This document shows positions 17,986 to 27,690 of a stretch of 64,000 nt of DNA, piece after piece. The DNA is from Flavivirga amylovorans (GTDB lineage Bacteria > Bacteroidota > Bacteroidia > Flavobacteriales > Flavobacteriaceae): contig NZ_JAUOEM010000005.1 of assembly GCF_030540875.1 (NCBI RefSeq), forward strand, positions 62,001 through 126,000. Reading direction: 5' to 3'. The position numbers and the translations under genes were made by a program. The notes under the pieces were generated by a model. That model saw only the letters and a program-made list of their open reading frames with translations. It ran no database searches and had not been told where the DNA came from. How positions within the stretch are numbered: the stretch's first letter is position 1; each line of letters opens with the position of its first letter.

Positions 17986-19845
17986 ATGGCCGAACAATCC
18001 AATTATACCGAAGATAATATACGTTCACTCGACTGGAAAGAACATATCCGTATGCGTCCTGGGATGTATATTGGTAAACTTGGAGATGGGTCGTCTCCAG
18101 ACGATGGTATTTATATCTTGCTAAAAGAGGTTTTGGATAACTCTATTGATGAGTATGTCATGGGTGCTGGAAAAACCATTGAAATATCTATTCAAGGGAC
18201 AAAAGTTACGGTTCGTGATTATGGACGTGGGATTCCTTTAGGGAAAGTTGTTGATGTGGTTTCTAAAATGAATACAGGTGGTAAGTATGATTCTAAAGCT
18301 TTCAAAAAATCTGTAGGATTAAATGGGGTTGGTACTAAAGCAGTAAATGCATTATCATCATTTTTTAGAGTAGAATCTACACGTGATAATAAGTCAGCCT
18401 CGGCAGAATTTGAAAAAGGAAATCTGACTAATAAAGAGTTATTAGATACAACGACGCGAAGAAAAGGAACCAAAGTGTCCTTTATTCCGGATGATCTCAT
18501 TTTCAAAAACTATAAGTATAGAAATGAGTACATTGTTAAGATGCTTAAAAACTATGTCTACCTAAACCCAGGATTGACCATCGTTTTTAATGGCGAAAAA
18601 TATTATAGCGAAAACGGATTAAAAGATTTGTTAAGCGAAAATATTAACGACTCAGATAGAGCATATCCTATTATTCACTTACGAGGAGATGATATTGAAA
18701 TAGCGTTAACGCATAGTAAAACACAGTATAGTGAAGAATACCATTCATTTGTAAACGGACAGAATACCACACAAGGAGGAACACACTTAACAGCATTTAG
18801 GGAAGCATTGGTAAAAACCATACGTGAATTTTATGGTAAAAATTATGATGCCTCCGATGTTAGAAAATCAGTAGTAAGTGCCATAGCTATTAAAGTTATG
18901 GAGCCTGTTTTTGAAAGTCAGACTAAAACAAAATTAGGTTCTACAGATATGGGAGGTGATTTACCTACGGTCAGAACGTATATAAATGATTTTGTAAAAA
19001 CGAAACTAGATAATTTTTTACATAAAAATCAAGATACGGCAGAAGCCATTCAACGTAAAATATTACAAGCAGAAAGAGAACGTAAGGAGCTTTCTGGTAT
19101 CCGAAAACTAGCAAAAGATCGTGCTAAAAAAGCAAGTCTTCATAATAAAAAATTAAGGGATTGTAGAGTTCACTTTGGAGATGCTAAAAATGCACGTAAT
19201 TTAGAAACCACCCTTTTTATTACAGAGGGAGATTCAGCATCCGGAAGTATTACAAAATCTCGTGATGTTAATACCCAAGCCGTTTTTAGTTTAAAGGGAA
19301 AACCCTTAAACTGTTATGGATTAAGCAAGAAAATTGTTTATGAAAATGAGGAATTTAATCTGCTACAAGCTGCTTTAAATATAGAAGAATCCTTAGAAGA
19401 TCTTCGTTATAATAATGTCGTTATTGCTACTGATGCCGATGTCGATGGGATGCATATACGGTTACTGTTAATCACATTTTTTCTTCAATTCTTTCCCGAA
19501 GTAATCAAAGAAGGACATTTGTATATATTACAAACTCCTTTATTTCGTGTGAGAAATAAAAAAGAAACCATTTATTGTTATTCAGAAGAAGAACGTATAA
19601 ATGCTATTGAAAAATTAAAACCAAAACCAGAAATAACCCGATTTAAGGGATTAGGTGAAATTTCACCAGATGAATTTAAACATTTTATTGGTGATGATAT
19701 TCGATTAGATCCCATCATGTTAGACGAAAATATGTCTGTTGAAGAATTGTTGTCTTTCTATATGGGTAAGAACACCCCAACACGGCAAGAATTTATTATT
19801 GATAATCTAAAAGTTGAGTTGGATTTAATTGAAGAAACAAAATAA
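17986..19845 (+). CDS. parE: DNA topoisomerase IV subunit B
   Basis: The ATPase subunit of a type IIA topoisomerase that decatenates chromosomes, working as a heterotetramer with ParC. The 619-residue protein has the GHKL ATPase motifs [18 protein letters not shown] and [14 protein letters not shown] near the N-terminus. A transducer domain (about 230-390) follows, then the TOPRIM domain with [12 protein letters not shown] and [12 protein letters not shown], and the C-terminal [13 protein letters not shown]. The length and the paired ParC gene 65 bases downstream favour topoisomerase IV over gyrase B. Confidence 0.94.
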   Translation: MAEQSNYTEDNIRSLDWKEHIRMRPGMYIGKLGDGSSPDDGIYILLKEVLDNSIDEYVMGAGKTIEISIQGTKVTVRDYGRGIPLGKVVDVVSKMNTGGKYDSKAFKKSVGLNGVGTKAVNALSSFFRVESTRDNKSASAEFEKGNLTNKELLDTTTRRKGTKVSFIPDDLIFKNYKYRNEYIVKMLKNYVYLNPGLTIVFNGEKYYSENGLKDLLSENINDSDRAYPIIHLRGDDIEIALTHSKTQYSEEYHSFVNGQNTTQGGTHLTAFREALVKTIREFYGKNYDASDVRKSVVSAIAIKVMEPVFESQTKTKLGSTDMGGDLPTVRTYINDFVKTKLDNFLHKNQDTAEAIQRKILQAERERKELSGIRKLAKDRAKKASLHNKKLRDCRVHFGDAKNARNLETTLFITEGDSASGSITKSRDVNTQAVFSLKGKPLNCYGLSKKIVYENEEFNLLQAALNIEESLEDLRYNNVVIATDADVDGMHIRLLLITFFLQFFPEVIKEGHLYILQTPLFRVRNKKETIYCYSEEERINAIEKLKPKPEITRFKGLGEISPDEFKHFIGDDIRLDPIMLDENMSVEELLSFYMGKNTPTRQEFIIDNLKVELDLIEETK

Positions 19846-19910
19846 CTATGAATAAACTCGTATTTATTTAATAATATGTGAATTTCTCCTACTAAGAACC
19901 AATATAAAGC

Positions 19911-22562
19911 ATGACCGAAGACGAAGACCCTAACGACGATTTAATTAACGAAAAAGAAGAGCCTCAAGAAACCATCACCCGAATTACGGGTATGTATAAA
20001 GATTGGTTCCTAGATTATGCATCTTATGTTATTTTAGAACGCGCTGTACCAGCTATAGAAGATGGTTTTAAACCAGTACAACGTCGTATCATGCATTCTA
20101 TGAAAGATTTAGACGATGGACGTTACAACAAAGTAGCTAACATTGTTGGTCACACGATGCAATACCATCCGCATGGAGATGCGAGTATTGCAGACGCTAT
20201 GGTGCAAATTGGTCAAAAAGATTTATTAATAGATACACAAGGAAACTGGGGGAATATTTTAACAGGAGACCGTGCTGCTGCATCACGTTATATTGAAGCC
20301 CGTATTTCTAAATTCGGACTAGATGTTGTATTTAATCCTAAAATAACCGAATGGCAAGCTAGTTATGATGGTAGGCGTAAAGAGCCAGTTAACTTACCAG
20401 TTATGTTTCCTTTACTATTGGCACAAGGCGGTGAAGGTATTGCGGTAGGATTGTCAACAAAAATATTACCACATAACTTTATTGAACTTATTGATGCCTC
20501 TATAAAGCATTTACAAGGGAAACGATTTACCATATTACCCGATTTTCCAACAGCAGGAATTGCAGATTTTTCTAATTACAATGATGGATTACGAGGGGGT
20601 AAGGCTAGAGTACGAGCAAAAATTTCACAGCTAGATAAAAATACGCTGGTTATCTCAGAAATTCCATATGGAACAACCACATCATCACTTATAGATTCTA
20701 TTTTAAAAGCGAATGATAAAGGGAAGATAAGAGTTAAAAAAATAGAAGATAATACAGCGGCGGAAGTTGAAATCTTAGTGCATTTGCCTTCGGGATTATC
20801 ACCAGATAAAACGATTGATGCACTCTATGCGTTTACTAGTTGTGAATCGTCTATTTCGCCATTAGGCTGTGTTATTGAAGACAATAAACCTTTATTTATT
20901 GGTGTTTCTGAAATGCTACGTCGCTCAACAGACAATACCGTTCAGCTTCTTAAAAGTGAGCTTGAAATTAAATTAGGAGAGTTTGAAGAACAATGGCATT
21001 TTGCAAGTTTAGAACGTATTTTTATTGAAAATAGAATTTATCGTGATATTGAAGAAGAAGAAACTTGGGAAGGTGTTATAAGTGCTATAGATAAGGGGTT
21101 ACAACCGCATATAAAACATTTAAAGCGTGCTGTTACAGAAGAAGATATTGCCAGATTAACAGAGATTCGAATTAAACGTATCTCAAAATTTGATATTGAT
21201 AAAGCACAACAAAAAATTGATGCTTTAGAGGATCAAATTGCTGAAGTAAAACATCATTTAGAACATCTTATTGATTACTCTATTGCATATTTTACAAGGC
21301 TTAAGAAAGAGTATGGAGAAGGTAGAGAGCGTAAAACAGAGATTCGTGCTTTTGATGATGTAGATGCTACTAAAGTCGTTATAAGAAACACAAAACTTTA
21401 TGTAAATAGAGCAGAAGGTTTTATAGGGACTTCACTTAGACGTGATGAATATGTGGGTGATTGTAGTGATATAGATGATATTATAGTATTTACCAAAGAG
21501 GGTAAAATGATGATTACCAAGGTTGGAACAAAAACCTTTATTGGTAAAGATATTATACATGTTGCCGTCTTTAAAAAGAAGGACAAACGTACTATTTATA
21601 ATATGATTTATCGTGATGGTAAAAACGGGCCGTCATACATTAAAAGGTTTGCTGTTACTGGTGTAACAAGAGATAAGGATTATGATTTAACCAATGCAAA
21701 TAAAGGCTCTACAGTCCTTTACTTTTCAGCAAATCCAAATGGAGAGGCTGAGGTTATTACCATATTGTTAAGACAAGCAGGTAGCATTAAGAAATTAAAA
21801 TGGGATATAGACTTTGCCGATATACTTATAAAAGGTAGAGTTTCCAAAGGTAATGTTGTTACTAAATATTCTATTAAACGTATTGAATTAAAAGAAAAAG
21901 GCGTTTCTACATTAAAGCCACGTAAAATATGGTTCGATGACACAGTACGACGTTTAAATGTTGATGGCAGAGGCGAGCTAATAGGGGAGTTTAGAGGTGA
22001 GGATAAATTACTTATTATCAATCAATCTGGAATAGTTAAAACGGTGACACCAGAAGTTACGATGCATTTTGATGATAATATGATTGTTATGGAAAAATGG
22101 ATTCCTAAAAAACCTATATCTGCAATTTATTTTAATGGGGAAAAAGAAATCTATTATGTAAAACGTTTTCTAATTGAAAATGAGGGACGTGAGGAATCAT
22201 TTATTTCAGAGCATCCTAATTCGCAATTAGAAATTGTATCTACAGATTGGAAACCTATAGCAGAAATTGTATTTGCTAAAGAGCGTGGAAAAGACAGAAA
22301 GGATAACTTAGAAGTAAATCTAGAAGAGTTTATTTCAATTAAAGGTATTAGCGCTTTAGGAAATCAGTTAACAAAAGATAAAGTAAATCAAGTTAATTTA
22401 TTAGACCCATTGCCATATGAGGCTCCGGAAGAAGTTCATGCGGACGACTTGGAGGTTATTGGAGAAACGGAAATTACAGCAGAAAGTTCTGAAAGTGATA
22501 CAGATATAAAATTATCTAAGGGTAATGATTCTGATGATGAAGGACAAAAAACGTTGTTTTAA
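19911..22562 (+). CDS. parC: DNA topoisomerase IV subunit A
   Basis: The DNA-cutting subunit partnered with ParE. The 883-residue protein has an acidic N-terminus and then the winged-helix core with PVQRRIMHSM. The catalytic Tyr is Tyr127 in AAASRYIEARIS. A long coiled-coil arm lies at about 420-480, and the C-terminal beta-pinwheel domain covers about 500-800 (repeats such as VTKEGKMMITKVG and INQSGIVKTVTPEV). The last 60 residues are acidic and Ser/Asp-rich. The extended C-terminus is usual for Bacteroidota ParC. It lies 65 bases after parE on the same strand, so co-transcription is likely. Confidence 0.94.
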   Translation: MTEDEDPNDDLINEKEEPQETITRITGMYKDWFLDYASYVILERAVPAIEDGFKPVQRRIMHSMKDLDDGRYNKVANIVGHTMQYHPHGDASIADAMVQIGQKDLLIDTQGNWGNILTGDRAAASRYIEARISKFGLDVVFNPKITEWQASYDGRRKEPVNLPVMFPLLLAQGGEGIAVGLSTKILPHNFIELIDASIKHLQGKRFTILPDFPTAGIADFSNYNDGLRGGKARVRAKISQLDKNTLVISEIPYGTTTSSLIDSILKANDKGKIRVKKIEDNTAAEVEILVHLPSGLSPDKTIDALYAFTSCESSISPLGCVIEDNKPLFIGVSEMLRRSTDNTVQLLKSELEIKLGEFEEQWHFASLERIFIENRIYRDIEEEETWEGVISAIDKGLQPHIKHLKRAVTEEDIARLTEIRIKRISKFDIDKAQQKIDALEDQIAEVKHHLEHLIDYSIAYFTRLKKEYGEGRERKTEIRAFDDVDATKVVIRNTKLYVNRAEGFIGTSLRRDEYVGDCSDIDDIIVFTKEGKMMITKVGTKTFIGKDIIHVAVFKKKDKRTIYNMIYRDGKNGPSYIKRFAVTGVTRDKDYDLTNANKGSTVLYFSANPNGEAEVITILLRQAGSIKKLKWDIDFADILIKGRVSKGNVVTKYSIKRIELKEKGVSTLKPRKIWFDDTVRRLNVDGRGELIGEFRGEDKLLIINQSGIVKTVTPEVTMHFDDNMIVMEKWIPKKPISAIYFNGEKEIYYVKRFLIENEGREESFISEHPNSQLEIVSTDWKPIAEIVFAKERGKDRKDNLEVNLEEFISIKGISALGNQLTKDKVNQVNLLDPLPYEAPEEVHADDLEVIGETEITAESSESDTDIKLSKGNDSDDEGQKTLF

Positions 22563-22581
22563 CTATTTGGTCATTAGTTTG

Positions 22582-22825
22582 TTATCATCCAGAGCAAAGC
22601 GAAGGATCTCATTGTTATACTAGACGAAATGTTGATTTGACCTGCATAACATTGCATATATAAACTACTATTAATAAGACGAAAAGGAAATCAACTCCGC
22701 TCGCATGTTATGTTTTTCTGAATAAATTGTATTAAGTCATGTCGACGTTAGGAGACATCACATCACACTTTTTGGTGCGAATTATTGGCGTGCTTTATGC
22801 GATTTCTCACTAAGTTCGAAATGAC
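22582..22825. repeat. Dispersed TGTCAT-ended element, copy A (degenerate)
   Basis: The left part reads ATCATCCAGAGCAAAGCGAA then GGATCT (22584 on); the right part reads GATTTCTCACTAAGTTCGAA then ATGAC (22801-22825). The same blocks appear in order at 56654-56787 and, shortened, at 54651-54712. The ends are imperfect inverted copies. No coding capacity. It fills much of the convergent gap between parC and the beta-helix gene. Confidence 0.6.
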
Positions 22826-22849
22826 CCAGAATGAGAAATTAGGCTTATA

Positions 22850-22930
22850 GAGTCATCGAGATAATATGTTTTTCTCAATGACTTTGCTTACCTGCCCATC
22901 TGGCTGGAGAATTTTCAGCAATTGAAAATT
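22850..22930. repeat. Two short hairpins in the parC 3' gap
   Basis: GTCATCGAGA and TCTCAATGAC pair with one mismatch (about 22851-22882). AATTTTCA and TGAAAATT form a perfect 8-base stem (22910-22930). Either could end or stabilise the parC transcript; neither is followed by a good T run. No gene is seen from 22563 to 23146. Confidence 0.45.
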
Positions 22931-23043
22931 AAGAAAACTTCCGTTCCATTGGTTTTGTCGTTTTTATAATTTTGTTTTGATTATGGGTTTTGTGATATAA
23001 TTGTAATTTTCGTTGCTTTAAAAACATTAAAGGAATTTAAAAG

Positions 23044-23124
23044 AAAGACCTGTCGGGTTTTCAAAATCTGACAGGTCTTTTAGGGATTGACCAAAGCCAC
23101 CACTTTTAATGGAGGGTATTTACT
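23044..23124. repeat. GACCTGTC hairpin element, copy 1
   Basis: A long near-perfect hairpin, AAGACCTGTCGGGTTTT against AAAATCTGACAGGTCTT, is followed by CCAAAGCCACCACTTTTAAT (23091 on). The same pair of blocks recurs at 44211-44313. It begins 23 bases past the stop of the minus-strand beta-helix gene and could act as its terminator. Confidence 0.7.
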
Positions 23125-23146
23125 TTTGTTCTAAGTTCTAAACATA

Positions 23147-24265
23147 CTATTCTATAGTAGAATTCGTTACCGCAATAGGCGTATCAGCATGCATAGAAAT
23201 ACTTGGGAAAGCAGGATACCAAGACCCTCCAATGTTATTTTGTATTACTGAATTGTCTATAATGATATTTCCAGAATGATCATTGCTGACAAAGAAAATA
23301 GAGGAGCCAAAAGAGTTGACTTCGTTTTCTTCAATTCGTGTACCAAATACTCTTAAAGTCATGGTATTTCCATCATTGTAAATAGCGCCACCGCTACCAC
23401 CTCCTGGGGTTCCGGATTCAGCAGGATTTCCACCATTACCAATAGCTTTATTATGAGAAAAAAGGCTGTTTATAACTGTCCAAGACACACCAATACTACT
23501 TATGCCTCCACCATTGGATCCCACATTTCCATAGCCATCTGCACCACCAAAAGTAGTATTTACAATATATACAGGTTGATCATTGTATTGACTAAAAACC
23601 CGAATAGCACCGCCACCAACATCTGGTCCTTCACTTGCACATACATTATTAAAAAAACGTGAATTTACTACTTTAAATCGTCCGCCACGAACCCATATAG
23701 CACCACCGCCAGTATATTCGGTTTCAGATGTAGAATTCCCGTCTGCAAAGGTTATGTTCTGTATGGTAAGTCTTGGGTGATCTTGATTTTGGCAATGATC
23801 TGTTGTCCATACTTGCTCCGAGTCACAAGTATTCATATATAAAATACGAGTATTTCCATTGCCGCTTAAAGTAATTAATCCACCTCCATCAATAACAACA
23901 TCAGGATTGGCATTGTTGAATACCTTAGCTGGTTTATCCATAACAATCGTGTGTGGGTTTGGTCCACAATCAAAAATGATTTTGCCTCCTTGAGCCACTG
24001 CATTTACAACCGCTTCGCAAGTACAACTTTCTGGGGTGCCATCACCAACAACAACGTCGGGATTAGAAACATCTTCTAAACCAGCTTCTACAGGAATTGA
24101 TGAATTGCCATCAGGGTTCCCAGCTGCAGGACCGTTTTCTGGGTTTTCAAGAGGATTGTGGATAGCGTTTGAAGAATCATTATTCTCCTTAGAACAATTG
24201 GTGAAAGTGAAAACAAGAGTTATAATAAATATACTCTTGATGATTAGGTAGGTTAAGTGTTTCAT
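23147..24265 (-). CDS. Right-handed beta-helix lipoprotein
   Basis: A 372-residue exported protein: lipobox FTNCSKEN (Cys about residue 25), a Asn/Pro/Gly/Ser-rich linker (30-75), then a parallel beta-helix (about 80-372). The helix has rungs such as TIVMDKPAKVF, PDVVIDGGGLITLSGN, LTIQNITFADG, FKVVNSRFFNNV, WTVINSLFSHNKA and IIIDNSVIQNN. The pattern matches the polymorphic-membrane-protein and pectate-lyase-like repeat folds. No catalytic residues can be assigned, so it may be a binding or structural surface protein. The helix seems to end abruptly without a T9SS tail. Followed at its 3' side by the GACCTGTC hairpin element. Confidence 0.8.
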   Translation of the reverse strand: MKHLTYLIIKSIFIITLVFTFTNCSKENNDSSNAIHNPLENPENGPAAGNPDGNSSIPVEAGLEDVSNPDVVVGDGTPESCTCEAVVNAVAQGGKIIFDCGPNPHTIVMDKPAKVFNNANPDVVIDGGGLITLSGNGNTRILYMNTCDSEQVWTTDHCQNQDHPRLTIQNITFADGNSTSETEYTGGGAIWVRGGRFKVVNSRFFNNVCASEGPDVGGGAIRVFSQYNDQPVYIVNTTFGGADGYGNVGSNGGGISSIGVSWTVINSLFSHNKAIGNGGNPAESGTPGGGSGGAIYNDGNTMTLRVFGTRIEENEVNSFGSSIFFVSNDHSGNIIIDNSVIQNNIGGSWYPAFPSISMHADTPIAVTNSTIE

Positions 24266-24332
24266 CTGCTATATATATTAAAAACATATATACGTTAGTA
24301 AAGGTGTCTTTAGATGCCATTTCTACACATAA

Positions 24333-24397
24333 AAAGGCAGGAATCTATTTTAGTAACTTACTTGTTTCAATTAAAAAGATTCCTGCCTTTGCAGGAA
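24333..24397. repeat. Nested inverted repeat of the GATTCC family
   Basis: AAAGGCAGGAATCT (24333-24346) is the exact complement of AGATTCCTGCCTTT (24377-24390), 30 bases apart; the right arm also forms the short palindrome TTCCTGC/GCAGGAA (24380-24397). It lies between the 3' end of one minus-strand gene... that is, upstream of the stop-side of 24402 and upstream of the start of 23147-24265, so it sits in the spacer of two co-directional genes and could terminate the first. Confidence 0.7.
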
Positions 24398-24401
24398 TGA
24401 A

Positions 24402-25691
24402 TTATGCTTTTTTAGCTTTAGCTCGGTTTGCTTTAGCTTTTTTTAATTGCTTTTGTATTTTCTTTATTGCGGACTCTATTGATTTTTCAGGTTCTATAAT
24501 ATTATATAGTCCCCAGAATTTAGGATCAGAAAAACCAGAGGTTGCATCGGCTAAAATAGTTGTTGGACGCATCATTTTATTTCTTGGCTTTTCTATAACA
24601 GCATCCTTAATTCTCCAGTCTGTAATGGCCATTTCACTATTTAGCGTGTAAACATTGTTAAATAATTTTCTTTTCCAATTAACTTTAAACGTTAGTGAGA
24701 TATTGCTATAGGCATAATGCCATTTACCGTTGTTAGTTCTGTAATTAACTCTATAGGTTGCTTGAGTTGGGTAAACAACAGCAGCTCCAGGTTTTTTGCG
24801 TACATACATTTCACTGGTTAATTTTCTATTTTCAACATTTAAGCTATAAACAGCATTTGTAAGTGCTAATGTTTTGGCCTCAATATAAAGCTTGCCATAG
24901 AATAAAGGAGCTGTAACCGTTGGCTTTTGTTTGAAATTAATAACGTAAACTAAATTTTCGTTTATTCGAGTAGATGAATCAAAGCTAAAATCATAAAGTG
25001 GGATATTTTCATTTGTAAAAATATACTCTGGATATTTTATAATATCAGTATACAAATTACTAAAAGGCCCTCCTTGTAATTTTACGGCTAAGGTGTCGAG
25101 CCTTGTATAATCTGTTTTCTTTCTTGATTTTATAAGCTCAATAGCATCTCTTTTATGGCTGTCGTATGGACGTTTATGTATTTGTACAACAGCTTCAGAG
25201 AGTGACGCATTTCTTTTTCTCTTCTTTATCGTTTCTCTATAAAAAGCTGTCATTAACGTATTGCTATTGTTGTATAGCAAACTTTTATTTTTGAGAGCAG
25301 CTTTTAAAAGTGATTCAGCATCTTTATATGTGTCAATTTCAACAGCTGTTAACTCAGTAAGAGCTGGGGTTAATGCTATTTCTAATTTATTATCTAAAGT
25401 CGAAATTTTAAATTCTTTTTTCTCATAGCCCAAATGAGAAACAACTAAGGTACCATCTAGAAAGTCTTGAGGTACTTTTAAAAGGAATTCACCATCTGTA
25501 TTAGTCACAGTACTAATATTAGAATTAGCAATGATTATGTCTGAAAAAACCAAAACATCTTTAGTTTTTTGATCAATAACTTCTCCTTTAATCTCCTTTG
25601 CGAATTGCTTGTCTTGAGCATTTGTAGTAGAAAAGCAAAAGATAAAAAGAACAGTTAAAGCTTTTATTGTTAGGGGGATAGCTCTTTTCAT
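24402..25691 (-). CDS. Envelope protein with carboxypeptidase-like regulatory domain
   Basis: A 429-residue exported protein with a signal peptide ending near STTNAQ and a CarboxypepD_reg-like beta-sandwich (about 33-110, VTNTDGEFLLKVP, VVSHLGYEKKEF). A beta-rich region follows (about 120-380) with MTAFYRETIKKRKR, YINFK-like strands and FYGKLYIEAKTLALTNAVYSL. The last 25 residues are strongly basic (KKIQKQLKKAKANRAKAKKA). It shares its architecture with the gene at 13356-14831, so the two are probable paralogues. A short basic tail rather than a sorting domain is odd for a secreted protein. Function unknown. Confidence 0.8.
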   Translation of the reverse strand: MKRAIPLTIKALTVLFIFCFSTTNAQDKQFAKEIKGEVIDQKTKDVLVFSDIIIANSNISTVTNTDGEFLLKVPQDFLDGTLVVSHLGYEKKEFKISTLDNKLEIALTPALTELTAVEIDTYKDAESLLKAALKNKSLLYNNSNTLMTAFYRETIKKRKRNASLSEAVVQIHKRPYDSHKRDAIELIKSRKKTDYTRLDTLAVKLQGGPFSNLYTDIIKYPEYIFTNENIPLYDFSFDSSTRINENLVYVINFKQKPTVTAPLFYGKLYIEAKTLALTNAVYSLNVENRKLTSEMYVRKKPGAAVVYPTQATYRVNYRTNNGKWHYAYSNISLTFKVNWKRKLFNNVYTLNSEMAITDWRIKDAVIEKPRNKMMRPTTILADATSGFSDPKFWGLYNIIEPEKSIESAIKKIQKQLKKAKANRAKAKKA

Positions 25692-25870
25692 AATTATGTT
25701 AGATTTAAAATAAAATATACAAAAAAAAATGTAGATTTAGGTTAATTAGTAGTTTTTTAACATTCTAAATATACATTTTATCGGTAATATCTTAAATTAC
25801 TTAATGATTTTCTTACTTGATATACTCAAATTTGTTTAAAAAATACTTGAACCCATAACACCAAAAATAT

Positions 25871-27682
25871 TTAATTTATTTCAGGTGAATTATCGGTTAA
25901 TGTTTTCATAAAATCAATCAACGCTTGCTGCTCATCTTTCGTTAAGTTTAAAGGACCTGTTGGTAACGTTTGTAATTCTGCATGGACTCCTATGCCTGCG
26001 CCGCCACCTCTATTATAAAAATCGACGATTTCTTCTAATGTGTTATAAACACCATTATGCATATAAGGTTCTGTTTTTTCAATATTTCTTATGGTAGGTG
26101 TTTTAAAGAAATGTTTTCTTTCTGGTGTTTTGTAAGTATGGTATCTACCTAAATCTTTACTGATTGTAGCATTAATGGTATCATTTTTTTGAGGGACACC
26201 AATTAATTCCATTTCCGTTTCTTTATATTCAGGAGGAATGGTGCCATTAAAAATTGGCGCAAAATGACACGTTGCGCATTGTGCTTTTCCTGTAAATAAA
26301 TTAAAACCTTTTATTTCATTAACAGTTAGTGTACTTTCTAAGTTATTAATATTTCTATCAAATTTAGAATTAAAGGTATTTAAAGTTCTTACATAAGATG
26401 CAATAGCGTGTCTAATATTAAAATCGTCTCTGTTATTGTTGTATAATGAATCTAGTAAAAATTTATACTTAGGTTTATTTCTTACTCTAACAATAATAGA
26501 GTCCATAGTCATATTAAATTCATTATGATTATTAACAACACCTACTATTTGACCTTCTAGACTTCCTGTACGAGCATCATGAAAATAAGACTGTTGATAT
26601 GCTGCATACGTTAAAGTTGGAGAGTTTCTTGTTTGTCTGGCATCAAAAGTCTTTCTACCATCGGTAAATGCCTTTGCTTTTATATGGCAAGTTGCACAAG
26701 CCATATCGGAGTTTTTAGAAAGGCTTTTATCGTTGAATAATTTTTTGCCTAAAGTTATTTTTTTAGATAGGTTCGTTGTGTCACTTTTATAATCGGAGAA
26801 ATAATCCATATTTAAAGTCTCGGTAGTAAAAAGAGACGTTACATTATTTGATAAGGCTAATCGAAAAGGAAATACAACTTTCCAATCCTCTTGCATACTA
26901 ACTAAAAGTTTTAACTGTGAATGTGTATGTTCTTTGATAAAAGCATACCTGTCAAAACTATCAAAATCATAATATAAAGCTTGTTTTGCTTTTAAAATTG
27001 AGTTTAAAATGTCTTGGTATAATACTTTAGATTGGAACTTGGTTTCAGTTAGTTTAACAATATTTTCTAAGGTGTTATAGGCATGTTGACTTTCTAATAG
27101 CGATTGACTTAATACTGGAGAATCATACCCTGTTATACCTGTAGTGGCTATACGCACGATTTCATTTCGTAATAACCAAATAATGTGGTGGTCTTTAAAA
27201 TCAATATAAGCATTCTTCTTTATTAATTTTAATCGGCTGTTAGTAATAGAAATGATTTCTTTTATTTTTAAAGTATCTATTACAGGTTCATGAATTAGTT
27301 CTTCAATAACCTGAAATCCAAATGGGTTTCTAATTTTTATATCTGTTGGATCTTCCTCATGAATTTGCAGAATATTTGGTGCATTTAAGGATTTATAGTT
27401 GTTCTGATCTACAAATGATAAAATAGGCTCCATAGATTTAAAATGTAATCTAGCCTCTTTATAAAGCTTAATGTTGTCGTCTGTGTTTCTTAGTAATGCT
27501 AAAGTATCAAGCGCATTAATGCAGTGACTTAACTCTGTGAGATATAGATTTTTAATTTGCTCACTTAAAGTTATAGATTTAATGTCTGTAACTTCTTTTT
27601 TACAAGCAACCGTAGTTAAAAGCAAAAGACATATACCAGAAGTATATGCCTTAGCTTTTATCTTAAATAAAATGTTATTCAT
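25871..27682 (-). CDS. MauG-type dihaem cytochrome c peroxidase lipoprotein with N-terminal helical extension
   Basis: A 603-residue exported dihaem protein. The lipobox is TTVACKK (Cys about residue 27). Residues about 30-290 are a helical region with no haem motif, resembling the imelysin-like N-terminal part seen on some Bacteroidota peroxidases. Residues about 300-600 are the CCP/MauG domain with two CxxCH sites, CATCH at 329-333 and CATCH at 469-473, plus ARQTRNSPTL, YFHDARTGSLEGQ and PYMHNGVYNTLEEIVDFYNRGGG. It reduces peroxides or oxidises a partner using electrons from cytochromes in the periplasm. It starts 8 bases after the stop of the PhoX-like gene, so the two are almost certainly one operon. 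Confidence 0.9.
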   Translation of the reverse strand: MNNILFKIKAKAYTSGICLLLLTTVACKKEVTDIKSITLSEQIKNLYLTELSHCINALDTLALLRNTDDNIKLYKEARLHFKSMEPILSFVDQNNYKSLNAPNILQIHEEDPTDIKIRNPFGFQVIEELIHEPVIDTLKIKEIISITNSRLKLIKKNAYIDFKDHHIIWLLRNEIVRIATTGITGYDSPVLSQSLLESQHAYNTLENIVKLTETKFQSKVLYQDILNSILKAKQALYYDFDSFDRYAFIKEHTHSQLKLLVSMQEDWKVVFPFRLALSNNVTSLFTTETLNMDYFSDYKSDTTNLSKKITLGKKLFNDKSLSKNSDMACATCHIKAKAFTDGRKTFDARQTRNSPTLTYAAYQQSYFHDARTGSLEGQIVGVVNNHNEFNMTMDSIIVRVRNKPKYKFLLDSLYNNNRDDFNIRHAIASYVRTLNTFNSKFDRNINNLESTLTVNEIKGFNLFTGKAQCATCHFAPIFNGTIPPEYKETEMELIGVPQKNDTINATISKDLGRYHTYKTPERKHFFKTPTIRNIEKTEPYMHNGVYNTLEEIVDFYNRGGGAGIGVHAELQTLPTGPLNLTKDEQQALIDFMKTLTDNSPEIN

Positions 27683-27690
27683 AAAGTATA

